Below the pieces are notes generated by a model, which saw nothing but the letters and a program-made list of their open reading frames with translations, ran no database searches and had not been told where the DNA came from. Position numbers and translations under genes: made by a program. Below are positions 37,143 to 46,673 of a DNA stretch of 64,000 bases, in pieces (position 1 is the first letter of the stretch; each line of letters begins with the position of its first letter). Source of the DNA: Halothece sp. PCC 7418 (lineage in GTDB: Bacteria; Cyanobacteriota; Cyanobacteriia; Cyanobacteriales; Rubidibacteraceae); assembly GCF_000317635.1 (NCBI RefSeq), contig NC_019779.1:2604001-2668000 (forward strand), in the 5' to 3' direction.

Positions 37143-40061
37143 ATGTCATCCCAAGGAAAAACCGATCTCCAGAATACAAAAAACCCTAATAATACCTTTC
37201 CCATTGTTGCCATTGGTGCATCGGCTGGGGGATTAGAAGCCCTAGAAAATTTCTTTTCTCAGGTGACAACCGATAGTGAGATGGCTTATTTGGTGCTGGT
37301 TCACTCTTCGTTAGAACATCCCCATTTTCTCCCAGAGATTCTACAACGCACCACCTCGGTTCCCATTTCAATTGCTGAAAACGGTAATCAAATTTTTCCT
37401 AATCATATCTACATGATTCCCTCGCAAATGAGGGTTCGAGTAGAACAAGATTGCATCTATCTCTCGTCTGTTGAAAGACGAGAACTTCTCTTAACGATTG
37501 ATATGTTCTTCATTGCACTGGCGGAAAATGAACCTCAGCGAACAGTTGGAGTAATTTTATCAGGAATGGGTAGTGATGGGACACTGGGAGTAAAAGCACT
37601 CAAAGCTCAAGAAGCCTTAATCTTGGTACAATCGCCAGAAACCTCAGCTTATACAGAAATGCCCGATAGTGCAATTTCGACGGGGGTAGTGGATGGAATT
37701 TTACCGCCAGCAGAAATGCCCAGACTGATTGAGCAGTATTTTCAGCAGCAAGGGATTACGGAAGAAGAAATAACCGCTCAGGAATGGTTGAGTGAAATTT
37801 TTAGCCTCATTCGCGCTCAAATTGGGCATGATTTTTCTTCTTATAAGCAAAATACACTTCTTCGTCGCATTAAGCGCCGAATGACTCTCCATCAAATAGA
37901 AACTTATGCTGAATATTTTAATTTTTTACAGGATCATCCCAAAGAAGTTAATAATTTATTTCGTGAATTTTTAATTGGTGTGACCAGTTTTTTTCGAGAA
38001 GAAAGTGCATTTGAATTTTTACAACAAGAAGTCCTCCCGCCTATTTTGCAGTCTATCCCCGATGGTGGAACGTTTCGGGCGTGGGTTTCTGGTTGTTCCA
38101 GTGGTGAGGAGGTGTATTCCTTAGCGATGATTCTGCGGGAACTGATTGATGAGATGCCAAAACAGATTAATTTACAGTTGTTTGGCACAGATATTGATCA
38201 ACTGGCGATTGATCGCGCCAGAGAAGGGCTTTTTCCAGCGAGTATTGCCACGGATGTTAGTCAGCAACGGTTACGACGGTTTTTTCGACGGGAAGGTCAG
38301 TTTTATCGTGTGAGTCGAGACATTCGCTATTCCGTGGTATTTTCGCTGCAAGATGTCCTCAAAGATCCCCCTTTTTCTCGTTTGAACTTGCTTAGTTGTC
38401 GCAATCTCTTAATTTATCTGAATGAAGAAGCACAACGCCGACTGCTGCCTTTGTTTCACTATACGTTACAACCTTCAGGAATTTTGATGTTGGGGGGTTC
38501 GGAAAGTATTGGCAGTTTCCAAAATTTATTTCATACCTTAGATCTGAAACATAAGATTTTTCAACGGCGAGAAGTTGCGCGATCGCTGCGTCAATCTGTC
38601 CATTTTCCCACTGGAGCATTTCTTAACTTAGCTCGGCCCCGTCGCTCGGGGATGACCTCTCGCCAAAATGAAGACCAGAATTTTGAGCGACTCATTCAAA
38701 ATATTTTACTGGAAGAATATTCTCCCACCGCAGTTCTCATTGAAAGTAATGGACAGATTCTTCATGTGCAAGGACGTACAGGGAAGTTTTTAGAAACGGT
38801 CAGTGGTCCCCCCACCAATAATATTTTTGATATGGCGCGAGAAGGCTTAAGAGTGGAACTTGCCTCAGCGATTCGATCTGCTATTTCTTCTGGTGAGATG
38901 ATCACTCGGCAACAGATTCCTGTTCGCAGCAATGGACAACGGGAACTGGTGAAGTTTTCTGTCAAACCTCTCACCATGCCAGAAGGATTAGCGGGTCGCC
39001 TCCTTGTTTTATTGGAAGTGCTTGACACTGCTCTAACAGACGAAAATGAAGATAACACTGCTCAAAGTCTCTCTATGCAACAACGAGATGGGCGTATTGC
39101 TGAACTAGAAAGAGAGTTACAAAACACCCGCGAAAGCCATCAAACCACCATTGAAGAATTAGAATCGTCGAATGAGGAACTGCAAGCGACTAACGAAGAG
39201 TTAGAATCGTCGAATGAGGAACTGCAAGCGACTAACGAAGAGTTAGAATCCTCAAAGGAAGAGTTGCAATCGTTGAATGAGGAACTACAAACTCTCAACG
39301 AAGAACTACAAACCAAAGTGGAAGAATTATCCGCAGCCGAAGACGATATGCGGAATTTGCTCAATAGCACGAGTATCGCGACGATTTTTGTGGATCAGCA
39401 ACTGCAAGTCAAACGCTTTACACCGCAAGCCCGAGAAATTGTCAATTTAATTCAAAACGATGTCGGTCGCCCCCTAGAAGATATTGCCACGAATTTACAA
39501 GAGGTGGAACTCGGTGCGGAGTTGCAAGAGGTTTTAGACACACTTCACTCAAAAGTTGAAGCAGTACAAAACCATGATGGCACTTGGTATCAAATGCGGA
39601 TTATGCCCTATCAAACCACAGATAACCGCATAGAAGGGGCAATTCTGACCTTTACGAATATTGACGATTTGAAACAAATAGAGGCAGAAATCGCAAGTAT
39701 TAATGTTGAATTAGAACAAATAAAAATTGTGATTCTTGATATTTTAGAGGCGAATACAAGCCCGTTAATTTTAATTGACCCAGACCAGAAGATTGTGAGA
39801 GCAAACCAAGCCTTTCATGAATTCATGAATCTGAGACTCGGGACAAACTTGCAATCCTTAGAACAGGCTTTATCGCAGCAAATTGGCGACTTTTTACAAG
39901 GCAATGAGGATTTTTCTGATGTTCCTTTTCTCTATACTGCCTCGGAACAAAATGAATGTTATTATAGGGTCGATGGGAAAGTAATCGGGGACGTTTTCAA
40001 TGGAAACTATTATTTTTTATTAGCTTTTTACGAGGGAGACAATAATAATCTTGACAACTAG
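37143..40061 (+). CDS. CheB-CheR hybrid with coiled coil and PAS domains
   Basis: The 972-residue chemoreceptor-modification hybrid begins with a CheB methylesterase (20-200) that has Ser27 in GASAGG, His54 and Asp near 145 (GMGSDGTLG). The CheR methyltransferase (215-480) has GCSSGEEVYS near 316 for S-adenosylmethionine. A coiled coil of repeated 14-residue units (ESSNEELQATNEEL) spans about 670-725, followed by one or two PAS domains. No receiver domain precedes CheB. Such hybrids often act with histidine kinases or GGDEF proteins; two PAS proteins follow downstream. Confidence 0.9.
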   Translation: MSSQGKTDLQNTKNPNNTFPIVAIGASAGGLEALENFFSQVTTDSEMAYLVLVHSSLEHPHFLPEILQRTTSVPISIAENGNQIFPNHIYMIPSQMRVRVEQDCIYLSSVERRELLLTIDMFFIALAENEPQRTVGVILSGMGSDGTLGVKALKAQEALILVQSPETSAYTEMPDSAISTGVVDGILPPAEMPRLIEQYFQQQGITEEEITAQEWLSEIFSLIRAQIGHDFSSYKQNTLLRRIKRRMTLHQIETYAEYFNFLQDHPKEVNNLFREFLIGVTSFFREESAFEFLQQEVLPPILQSIPDGGTFRAWVSGCSSGEEVYSLAMILRELIDEMPKQINLQLFGTDIDQLAIDRAREGLFPASIATDVSQQRLRRFFRREGQFYRVSRDIRYSVVFSLQDVLKDPPFSRLNLLSCRNLLIYLNEEAQRRLLPLFHYTLQPSGILMLGGSESIGSFQNLFHTLDLKHKIFQRREVARSLRQSVHFPTGAFLNLARPRRSGMTSRQNEDQNFERLIQNILLEEYSPTAVLIESNGQILHVQGRTGKFLETVSGPPTNNIFDMAREGLRVELASAIRSAISSGEMITRQQIPVRSNGQRELVKFSVKPLTMPEGLAGRLLVLLEVLDTALTDENEDNTAQSLSMQQRDGRIAELERELQNTRESHQTTIEELESSNEELQATNEELESSNEELQATNEELESSKEELQSLNEELQTLNEELQTKVEELSAAEDDMRNLLNSTSIATIFVDQQLQVKRFTPQAREIVNLIQNDVGRPLEDIATNLQEVELGAELQEVLDTLHSKVEAVQNHDGTWYQMRIMPYQTTDNRIEGAILTFTNIDDLKQIEAEIASINVELEQIKIVILDILEANTSPLILIDPDQKIVRANQAFHEFMNLRLGTNLQSLEQALSQQIGDFLQGNEDFSDVPFLYTASEQNECYYRVDGKVIGDVFNGNYYFLLAFYEGDNNNLDN
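39150..39330 (+). repeat. 42-bp tandem repeats coding for a coiled coil
   Basis: GAATTAGAATCGTCGAATGA-type units of 42 bp (14 codons) recur two to three times, with a decaying fourth, inside the CheB/CheR gene. The first two copies are nearly identical in DNA, so copy number could change by slippage and alter coiled-coil length. Confidence 0.75.
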
Positions 40062-40193
40062 CACTTTTGATGATGTATCGTTAATTCTTGAGCAATTGGT
40101 TGCTCTCATTAAGCATCAAATACACCACACATTAAGTCTTACTAAAAAGAAAACCTTTATATGATTCAAGTCACTCGTCGGGGGGGGGAGATC

Positions 40194-40703
40194 ATGGAAA
40201 AGAATATTTCTAATCAACTGCAAGAACTACGTCAACAAGCCCAAGCGCGTTTAAATAACCGCGTCTCACAAGCCCAAGAAGATCTAGAACTCTATCAAAC
40301 TGAACTCACAATTCAACACGAGGAACTACGCCGATCTCATAACGAACTGAACAATCTTTACGAAGAATATTGGTATCTTTACCACTTTGCCCCTTGCGGG
40401 TATATCACTCTCAATCACAACGGTATCATTACCAAATTTAACCAGAAAGCCTTGGAAATGCTCGGTTCTAAAAATGCTCCCTTGAATTATTTAGGCTTTT
40501 CCCGTTTTATTGTCAAAGAATATCAAAACTCCTTTTTCGAGACCCTCCAAACTGCCGAAAAGAGTCTAGAAACTCAACATTTGGATTTAAGACTCATCTC
40601 AAGCAATGATGAATCGGTTTGGGTTCGCCTTGATATTCGACCTCACTTCACTCAAGGGGGTCAGGTCAGCCAGTGGCACATTACCCTGATCGAGTTAGAC
40701 TAA
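40194..40703 (+). CDS. Stand-alone PAS domain protein with N-terminal coiled coil
   Basis: Starting at ATG 40194 behind GGGGGGGAG, the protein has 169 residues. An upstream ATG at 40161 is less likely because the paralogous protein at 42885 begins in the same way (QxLRQQAQARL). A coiled coil (1-60) leads to one PAS domain (FAPCGYITLN to WHITLIEL). The sequence matches the first 180 residues of the 42885 protein. It lacks any output domain and may act by dimerising with the neighbours. An IS200/IS605 element lies directly downstream. Confidence 0.75.
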   Translation: MEKNISNQLQELRQQAQARLNNRVSQAQEDLELYQTELTIQHEELRRSHNELNNLYEEYWYLYHFAPCGYITLNHNGIITKFNQKALEMLGSKNAPLNYLGFSRFIVKEYQNSFFETLQTAEKSLETQHLDLRLISSNDESVWVRLDIRPHFTQGGQVSQWHITLIELD

Positions 40704-40719
40704 CGTGAACCCTCCCCAA

Positions 40720-42105
40720 CTAAGCTGACGCTGTAGTTGGACGGGGCGTATAAACATCTGAGGAAACCTCAGATGACAGCCCCTCGGCTTCCTTATCCTT
40801 CCAAAGGACAGATAAGGTAACGGGAGTTCTCCGTTTGAATGAGGAACTTTTGCCATCATCCAACTGACCATCATTTCTGCGAGTCAGTTTTAATTTCTTA
40901 GCCCAGTATCTAGCACCTATGTTGTAACTAGCTGATAGGTCACAGTTATATTGTTTACCACTAGAAAACGTAGCTAGGGAATAATTCTTCTTGCTTCGTT
41001 TAACCTTTCCACTGCCATCAAAAGCAAAGCTAGAAGTCCCGCGAGGATAGACAAACTCGGTCTTACCGCCACCTTCAGCGAATTTCTCTTGGGTCAGATT
41101 AACCAACGCACGATGTAACCAACCATGAAAACGCTGTTTTAAGGTCGAGCCTTTACGTCCTCCTTTTGGTCTCCATCCTTTTAGTTGCTCGAAAACAATA
41201 ACTGATGCTCCGTGTTCTGTGGCGAAGTCAACAATTTGCTTAGAAGAGTGTTGAGCTATATTTCGATTATACTGACGCGCTTTTCGATACCAAGTGGAAC
41301 AGAAACCTTTGTGGAGATTTTTGGTAAGCCTCGCTTTCTTTCTAATTCGAGCTAAACGTTTATCACGACGGTCTATGTCAGCCGAGGGGTGAATGAACTT
41401 CCTTGCGGTTACAGTGCCGTTAGGATAAACGATACTGACTGTAGCTAAAGTATTAATTCCAATATCTACAGCACAAACACAGCTTCCTTCTTTTTTGGCG
41501 GGATTAATCTTAAAAGGAACACTGAGTTGGCATCCTTTTTTATTAACGATTAAAGCAGGAGATTTGATTTCAGCATGATTCAGCAGATGTCTATCTCTCT
41601 TTCGAGAAATAGCAACCTTAGTCCATATCCAATCACTCCCATTCCACACTTTAATTTCAGTGACAGTCAAACATTCAGAGAACTTAATGCACTGTCCTTT
41701 ATAAAGAGAAGGATAACAACCCGTGTTTCCATTTAATTTTGGGGGTTTAGCATCTTTTCTACTCCTAATCCCAGACTGCCATCTTTGATATCGGGTGAAA
41801 AAAGAAGATACTTGTCCAATTGCAAACTCGATGGCGGAACGTCTTAAATAAGAAGGAAATTTATAAAACCTTTTTCCAAAATACTGATATTTAGGATTCG
41901 GATTTTTACTGGTCTGATGAATCAGTCTTTCTACTTCCGAACACCGACTTTTAGCATTAGCAATCGTTGTCCAGTGAGCATTAACAACTCCTACTAAAGC
42001 ATGACAAAATGCTCTGTACTCCTGAACCGTCAGCCTTAGATATTGCTGTTGTTCAGGAGTAGGAGATAAATGCCAAGTATCGGTACGGATGATAGAATGA
42101 TTCAT
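40720..42105 (-). CDS. tnpB: TnpB-type RNA-guided nuclease/transposase accessory protein, no zinc ribbon
   Basis: The 461-residue protein has an HTH-rich N-terminal part and a RuvC fold with Asp in AVDIGINTLA, Glu in IVFEQLKGW and Asp in CDLSASYN. TnpB proteins cut DNA guided by an RNA from the element end. The usual CxxC...CxxC ribbon between the last two RuvC motifs is not visible; FAFDGSGKVKRSKKNYSLA stands there instead. The truncated copy at 34633-35538 is nearly the same, so the missing ribbon belongs to this subfamily. The last 60 codons overlap the end hairpins. Confidence 0.88.
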   Translation of the reverse strand: MNHSIIRTDTWHLSPTPEQQQYLRLTVQEYRAFCHALVGVVNAHWTTIANAKSRCSEVERLIHQTSKNPNPKYQYFGKRFYKFPSYLRRSAIEFAIGQVSSFFTRYQRWQSGIRSRKDAKPPKLNGNTGCYPSLYKGQCIKFSECLTVTEIKVWNGSDWIWTKVAISRKRDRHLLNHAEIKSPALIVNKKGCQLSVPFKINPAKKEGSCVCAVDIGINTLATVSIVYPNGTVTARKFIHPSADIDRRDKRLARIRKKARLTKNLHKGFCSTWYRKARQYNRNIAQHSSKQIVDFATEHGASVIVFEQLKGWRPKGGRKGSTLKQRFHGWLHRALVNLTQEKFAEGGGKTEFVYPRGTSSFAFDGSGKVKRSKKNYSLATFSSGKQYNCDLSASYNIGARYWAKKLKLTRRNDGQLDDGKSSSFKRRTPVTLSVLWKDKEAEGLSSEVSSDVYTPRPTTASA

Positions 42106-42128
42106 AATAATTAAATTTTAGCTTAGTT

Positions 42129-42548
42129 ATGGAAAAGTCGTCAAGCCTTAAAACAAGCAGTCATAGTACGTATAGACTTCAGTATCATATTATCTTTACA
42201 GTTAAGTACAGGAAACAGATCCTTACCAAAGCTATGCTACAAAGACTAGAAGAGATTTTCTCTGATGTCTCTGGGAAGTGGCGATGTCGGTTAGTAGAGT
42301 TTGGTGGTGAAGCAGACCATGTTCATTTACTGGTAGATGCTCATCCTGCTATGGATTTATCCCGTTTTGTCGGGAACTTAAAAACTGTATCTTCTAGACG
42401 AATGAGAAAGGAAAACCAAGAATACTTAGAGCGGTTCTTTTGGAAGCCCTATTTTTGGAATAAGGCTTATGGCATTATCAGTATTGGTGGGAGAGCGAAT
42501 TTAGAAACGTTGCTTAGTTATATTCACCGGACAAGATGCCCCGACTAA
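42129..42548 (+). CDS. tnpA: IS200-type transposase TnpA with altered C-terminus
   Basis: The 139-residue HUH single-strand transposase carries ADHVHLLVD and the C-terminal Tyr131 in LLSYIH. The protein ends YIHRTRCPD. Dropping one C at 42527-42528 would give YIHGQDAP, the normal Tyr-x3-Gln helix. In the IS608 enzyme the Gln of this helix is a metal ligand. The extra base therefore replaces the ending and probably inactivates the enzyme. Confidence 0.85.
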   Translation: MEKSSSLKTSSHSTYRLQYHIIFTVKYRKQILTKAMLQRLEEIFSDVSGKWRCRLVEFGGEADHVHLLVDAHPAMDLSRFVGNLKTVSSRRMRKENQEYLERFFWKPYFWNKAYGIISIGGRANLETLLSYIHRTRCPD

Positions 42549-42884
42549 CTAGCGACTAAGCCTTCGGCTGTAGTCGTAGGATGCGTCGGGGCGTTTGCTC
42601 AAGACACTATTTTTTTGGTCAATTTAAGTTATGATTATTCCTAGATCAATTAAATCGTTTAACTCAGTCACTGACTAGAGTTAACGACTGCGCGATCGCT
42701 GCTTGCGATTGTTTGAAAATTCAGGCATTAGCAAGGAGACTGGTAAAGAAATTTTACGGCACTTGCTATGCTTCCTAATTCTGCTTCCTTAAAAAGGGGG
42801 ACAGGGTTAAGCAATTAATTCCTAATCTTATGATAAATTCTGTGACCTGAAAATGATATAGCACACAGTTGAAGGTGATATGAA
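42549..42884. other. IS end hairpins and gene-free spacer before the GGDEF gene
   Basis: The first 50 bases hold the tnpA-side hairpins of the IS. The rest shows no coding pattern. A Shine-Dalgarno AAGGTG at 42872-42877 precedes the ATG at 42885. The spacer probably includes the old upstream region of the GGDEF gene. Confidence 0.5.
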
Positions 42885-44879
42885 ATGGACAAATATCTAG
42901 CTCGTCGCACACAAGACCTACGTCAGCAAGCCCAAGCTCGCTTGGAACAGAGAGAAAGAGAAACCGATCTCAACGAGATGACTCCTGCTGAGTTAGCCCA
43001 CGAACTAGAGATTCATCAAACGGAATTAGAAATTCAATACGAAGAACTCCAGCGAGCTTATGATGAATTGAGAAGCCTCCATGAAGAATTTTGGTCACTG
43101 TATGAATTTGCTCCTTGCGGGTATGTTACCTTAAATCCTCAAGGAATTATCACTCGGATCAATCGTCGAGGGACTGAAATCTTAGGAACATCCCAAGCTC
43201 CCCTCACTAATTTAGGATTTTCTCGTTTTATCGCTCCAGAGTACCAAATGTTGTTTTTTACTGCTTTTCGGGAAGCCAAACGCACGGGAGAAAGGCAAAG
43301 TTTAGAATTCCAACTGCTACCTCGTGATCAACCTCGGCTTTGGGTTCATTTAGATCTGCAAATGAGGGTGGATGAAAACGGAGATCTACGACAATGGCAA
43401 CTTACACTAACAGATATTAGTGCTGAAAAAGAAGGGGAAAAGGCGCGAGAAAAGGCTGCAAGACTGCAATTAATCAATGATTCAATCCAAGGGGGAATTG
43501 CTTATGTTGATCGCGCACAATGTTTTCAGTTTGTGAATAAAACCTATCAAACATGGTTAGAACGAGATGAAAGCGAAATTATTGGGAAAACCATAGAAGA
43601 GATTATTGGGTCTGAGACTTACAGCAAGATTCGTCACCACATCGAAACGGCTTTTCAAGGACAAACCGTTACTTATGAATGCCAGATTGTGAGTCAAGAA
43701 TTAGCCCAACGAGACGTTTTAGTAACTCTAGTTCCCGACTGCAATGAGCAAAGAGAGTTTGAGGGCTTTTATGCCTTAATTACCGATATTACAGAGCGCA
43801 AGCAATTAGAATTTGCCTTGCGGGAACAGGCGGAACGGGAACAACTACTGAACTCGATTACACAGAGCATTCGCCAAAGTTTAAATTTACAAGAAATTGC
43901 CACCCATACCCTCAAGAAGATTGTACAACTTTTTGCTGTGAACCGTGCTCTATTGGCGGTTGCTAATCCCCGTCAACAAGAGTTTGAATTAGTTCGTCTG
44001 ATCTCCAGCGACGGAGAAGAAGGAGTGAGTGATTCTGCAATTACAACTTGTGACTATGCTTTGGCTCAAACCTTATTTCAGGATTATGATTGCTTAGTTG
44101 TTTCGGATGTCAATAATGAAAACGTTTGTGCTGAAGTCCGAGAAGTTGTAGAAAAATGGGAAGCGCGATCGCTGCTGGCGATGCCGATTTGGTACAATAA
44201 CGAATTACAAGGGGTACTTTGCTTGCAAATGTGCGATCAAGTGCATTACTGGAGCAACCGTGATCTAGATTTAATCCAAGAAATTACAGACCAACTCGCG
44301 ATCGCGCTGCGTCAATCGCAACTGTACGAACAATTGCAACAGAAATTCAAAGAGCATAAAAAGCTCCAAGATCAACTGCGCTATGAGGCAATCCATGACC
44401 AACTGACGGGTTTACCGAATCGTGCTGTTTTAATTGACCGTTTAGAAGAACTGTTAAAATCCACCCCTTATGCTCGTTTTGCAGTGTTATTTCTCGATTT
44501 AGATGGTTTTAAGTCGGTTAATGATACGCTCGGACATACGATTGGTGATCAACTGCTGATTATTGTCGGGGAACGATTAGCGAATTGTTTGCGAGAGGAT
44601 GATCTGTTGGTGCGCTTTGGGGGGGATGAATTTGTGATTGTTTTAGATGATGTTACAGAGGAAAACAGCGCGATCGAAGTTGCGAATCGGATTCACCAAA
44701 TTTTAACCCGACCTGTGATGTTGAATGGAGTTGAGGTCACGATTGGAACTAGTATTGGCATTGTTTTCGATAACCCCAACTATACCGATGCCATGCCCAT
44801 TTTACGGGATGCGGATATTGCTATGTACGACGCGAAAAATAGGGGTGCATCTTATGTGATCTTTAATTCTGACCGATAA
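42885..44879 (+). CDS. PAS-PAS-GAF-GGDEF protein, putative diguanylate cyclase
   Basis: The 664 residues comprise an N-terminal coiled coil and PAS (1-180, like the 40194 protein), a second PAS (190-310), GAF (320-475) and GGDEF (490-660). RFGGDEF (near 578) is intact, and REDD just before it fits the RxxD inhibitory site. The protein should make c-di-GMP from two GTP under control of PAS/GAF signals. No EAL domain is present. The gene was probably in line with the CheB/CheR and PAS genes before IS insertion. Confidence 0.9.
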   Translation: MDKYLARRTQDLRQQAQARLEQRERETDLNEMTPAELAHELEIHQTELEIQYEELQRAYDELRSLHEEFWSLYEFAPCGYVTLNPQGIITRINRRGTEILGTSQAPLTNLGFSRFIAPEYQMLFFTAFREAKRTGERQSLEFQLLPRDQPRLWVHLDLQMRVDENGDLRQWQLTLTDISAEKEGEKAREKAARLQLINDSIQGGIAYVDRAQCFQFVNKTYQTWLERDESEIIGKTIEEIIGSETYSKIRHHIETAFQGQTVTYECQIVSQELAQRDVLVTLVPDCNEQREFEGFYALITDITERKQLEFALREQAEREQLLNSITQSIRQSLNLQEIATHTLKKIVQLFAVNRALLAVANPRQQEFELVRLISSDGEEGVSDSAITTCDYALAQTLFQDYDCLVVSDVNNENVCAEVREVVEKWEARSLLAMPIWYNNELQGVLCLQMCDQVHYWSNRDLDLIQEITDQLAIALRQSQLYEQLQQKFKEHKKLQDQLRYEAIHDQLTGLPNRAVLIDRLEELLKSTPYARFAVLFLDLDGFKSVNDTLGHTIGDQLLIIVGERLANCLREDDLLVRFGGDEFVIVLDDVTEENSAIEVANRIHQILTRPVMLNGVEVTIGTSIGIVFDNPNYTDAMPILRDADIAMYDAKNRGASYVIFNSDR

Positions 44880-44939
44880 GAAGATCATTTTGGAAAAGTC
44901 AAGTCAAGATACCTTTTCAGGAAGCCTTACCTATTTCTT

Positions 44940-45761
44940 ATGAAAACGCGCTTAACTCAAATCCAATCATCTCCCGCACCGATTCGGATTATTCTATTTT
45001 TGAGTTTATTGCTTTTTTTCTGGATTCCCGTTGCGATTCCCGTGCAACTTTATTTTAATGAAAATCCCAATCTTGTTAGTATTTTAGTAATGGGATGGTT
45101 GTTTATTCTATTTTTTATCCTCATTAAGGTAATCGGTCAGATAATTTACCAACAAAGTCATCCTTATCAAAATCTGGGCTTGGTGAGAAGTTCTCGTAAT
45201 GGGAAAGAACTTTTACGGGGCTTAAGTTTAGGGTTAGTTTTAACGTTTAGTTTATTTATCTTACAGGGCGCGATCGGATGGTTGAATTGGCAAGATAATA
45301 CGCTTCCTTTGTGGCGTTTAATATTAGAAGGAGCATTAACGGGAATTGGCGTTGCGTTTGCTGAAGAATCTGTTTTTCGCGGTTGGTTATTAAACGAATT
45401 AGAGCAAGATTATTCTTTAAGAATTGCCTTGTGGGCGAGTGGCATTATTTTTGCTGTTTCTCATTTTTTAAAACCACTGCCAGTGATGTTAGAAACCTTA
45501 CCTGCATTTCCTGGATTACTGTTGTTAGGATTGGTTTTAGTCTGGGCAAGACGGAGAAATCAAGGGCGATTAGGACTCGCGATCGGCTTACATGGGGGCT
45601 TGGTTTGGGGGTATTATATTGTTGATGTCGGGCAACTCATTACTTATACAGAAACGGTTTCTCCTGCAATAACAGGGATTTATGGTAACCCGATTGCAGG
45701 AGTGATGGGCTGGCTATTTTTACTAGGATTAGCTGTTGGGTTACAGCCCAAGAAAAATTAA
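44940..45761 (+). CDS. CPBP family intramembrane metalloprotease
   Basis: The 273-residue membrane protein has about eight hydrophobic segments. Conserved motifs are EESVFRGW (EExxxR, near 142), the His of VSHFL near 178 and the later His of GLHGG near 220. CPBP (Abi/CAAX) proteases cleave or modify membrane-linked substrates and can confer bacteriocin immunity; the substrate here is unknown. The last 21 bp overlap convergently with the DUF4079 gene. Confidence 0.88.
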   Translation: MKTRLTQIQSSPAPIRIILFLSLLLFFWIPVAIPVQLYFNENPNLVSILVMGWLFILFFILIKVIGQIIYQQSHPYQNLGLVRSSRNGKELLRGLSLGLVLTFSLFILQGAIGWLNWQDNTLPLWRLILEGALTGIGVAFAEESVFRGWLLNELEQDYSLRIALWASGIIFAVSHFLKPLPVMLETLPAFPGLLLLGLVLVWARRRNQGRLGLAIGLHGGLVWGYYIVDVGQLITYTETVSPAITGIYGNPIAGVMGWLFLLGLAVGLQPKKN

Positions 45762-46427
45762 GCCTGGGGGGGGTGTGTATAAGCCAATTTCAAAAATATC
45801 TCGCGTCCCCGTGATGCCTTGACCTATAAATAATAACAGCGCGATCGAATTTAAGACAATATGAACTCTGCGCCAAAATAAGGATTTATCTTTGTAGATT
45901 TCATCAATAATGGCTAAAGAAAAAATCATCAGTAAAGCAGCAATCATTCCATAATAATAGTGGGAAATATACCACTCTGCACTACGCCTAAATACCCCGT
46001 CTTGGCTTCCTAATACCACTAATCCCATCCCCGTTAAGGTGGCAAAAATTGCCCGCCACTGTTTCGCTCTCGCTTGATATAAAAATACTAAAGAAGCAAT
46101 GGTCAAAGCAAACATTAAAACGATAAAAATCGCTTGGGGAGGGTTTTCAGTAAAGAGTTGATTTTTAATAATATTCTTAGACAAAATCGCATGGGCAAAG
46201 GCAACTAAAATAATCCCCACGACAGATGCGGATAACCATTTTCCCAGTTGAACATGATCGCGCCCGACCACAGGAGGAATTTTACTTTTTTTATTCCCAG
46301 CTTTGATTTGTAATCGTCGTTGGCGAGTCGCCCAAGCAAAGTTAACAACGATACCAATCAGGGGAAAAACAACAATAACAGCCAGTGCGGGATGAAGTAA
46401 AGTTAACCAGTTGTCTAGTGTCATCAT
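45741..46427 (-). CDS. DUF4079 membrane protein
   Basis: The 228-residue protein has six or so membrane helices: LLHPALAVIVVFPLIGIVV at the start, WLSASVVGIILVAFAHAIL, AIFIVLMFALTIASLVFLY and others. The LHPALA start and a basic loop RQRRLQIKAG match the cyanobacterial DUF4079 family, whose role is unknown. It stands alone, ending convergently in the protease gene. Confidence 0.75.
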   Translation of the reverse strand: MMTLDNWLTLLHPALAVIVVFPLIGIVVNFAWATRQRRLQIKAGNKKSKIPPVVGRDHVQLGKWLSASVVGIILVAFAHAILSKNIIKNQLFTENPPQAIFIVLMFALTIASLVFLYQARAKQWRAIFATLTGMGLVVLGSQDGVFRRSAEWYISHYYYGMIAALLMIFSLAIIDEIYKDKSLFWRRVHIVLNSIALLLFIGQGITGTRDIFEIGLYTPPPGLIFLGL

Positions 46428-46673
46428 TGACCTCAGAACAGAAGATTTCAGGGAAGATAAAAGCCAGATCAGCTTAAAAATTAGGCTTTGATCAACCCTT
46501 TTTAAAATAACTGATGATTGGCGACAGCAGATTATATTTTGCTGAGGATTTCCTTAAAAATTTATTGATTTCTAATCATCCTGTTTTTGGGAAGTTTTCA
46601 GGTGATGAAATTAAATTATGTTCAGTAGAATTAAACTGGACTCAAGACCAAGAAACAAGTTAAGTTAATCCTG

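Larger units (their letters stand above)
40700..42600. mobile_element. IS200/IS605 family element with divergent tnpB and tnpA
   Basis: tnpB (minus) and tnpA (plus) diverge from 42106-42128, the IS605 arrangement. The tnpB end carries GGGGC...CATCTGAGGaaaCCTCAGATG...GCCCC (40743-40783). The tnpA end carries the CGACTA/TAGTCG hairpin at 42550-42575, enclosed by CCCCGAC/GTCGGGG. The exact ends cannot be set by eye. The element separates a PAS gene from its paralogue. A tnpA frameshift suggests it no longer moves unaided. Confidence 0.8.

Noticed and set aside
39150-39330. Tandem repeats as a CRISPR array
   Set aside because: Units are contiguous, in frame and code for a coiled coil; no spacers.
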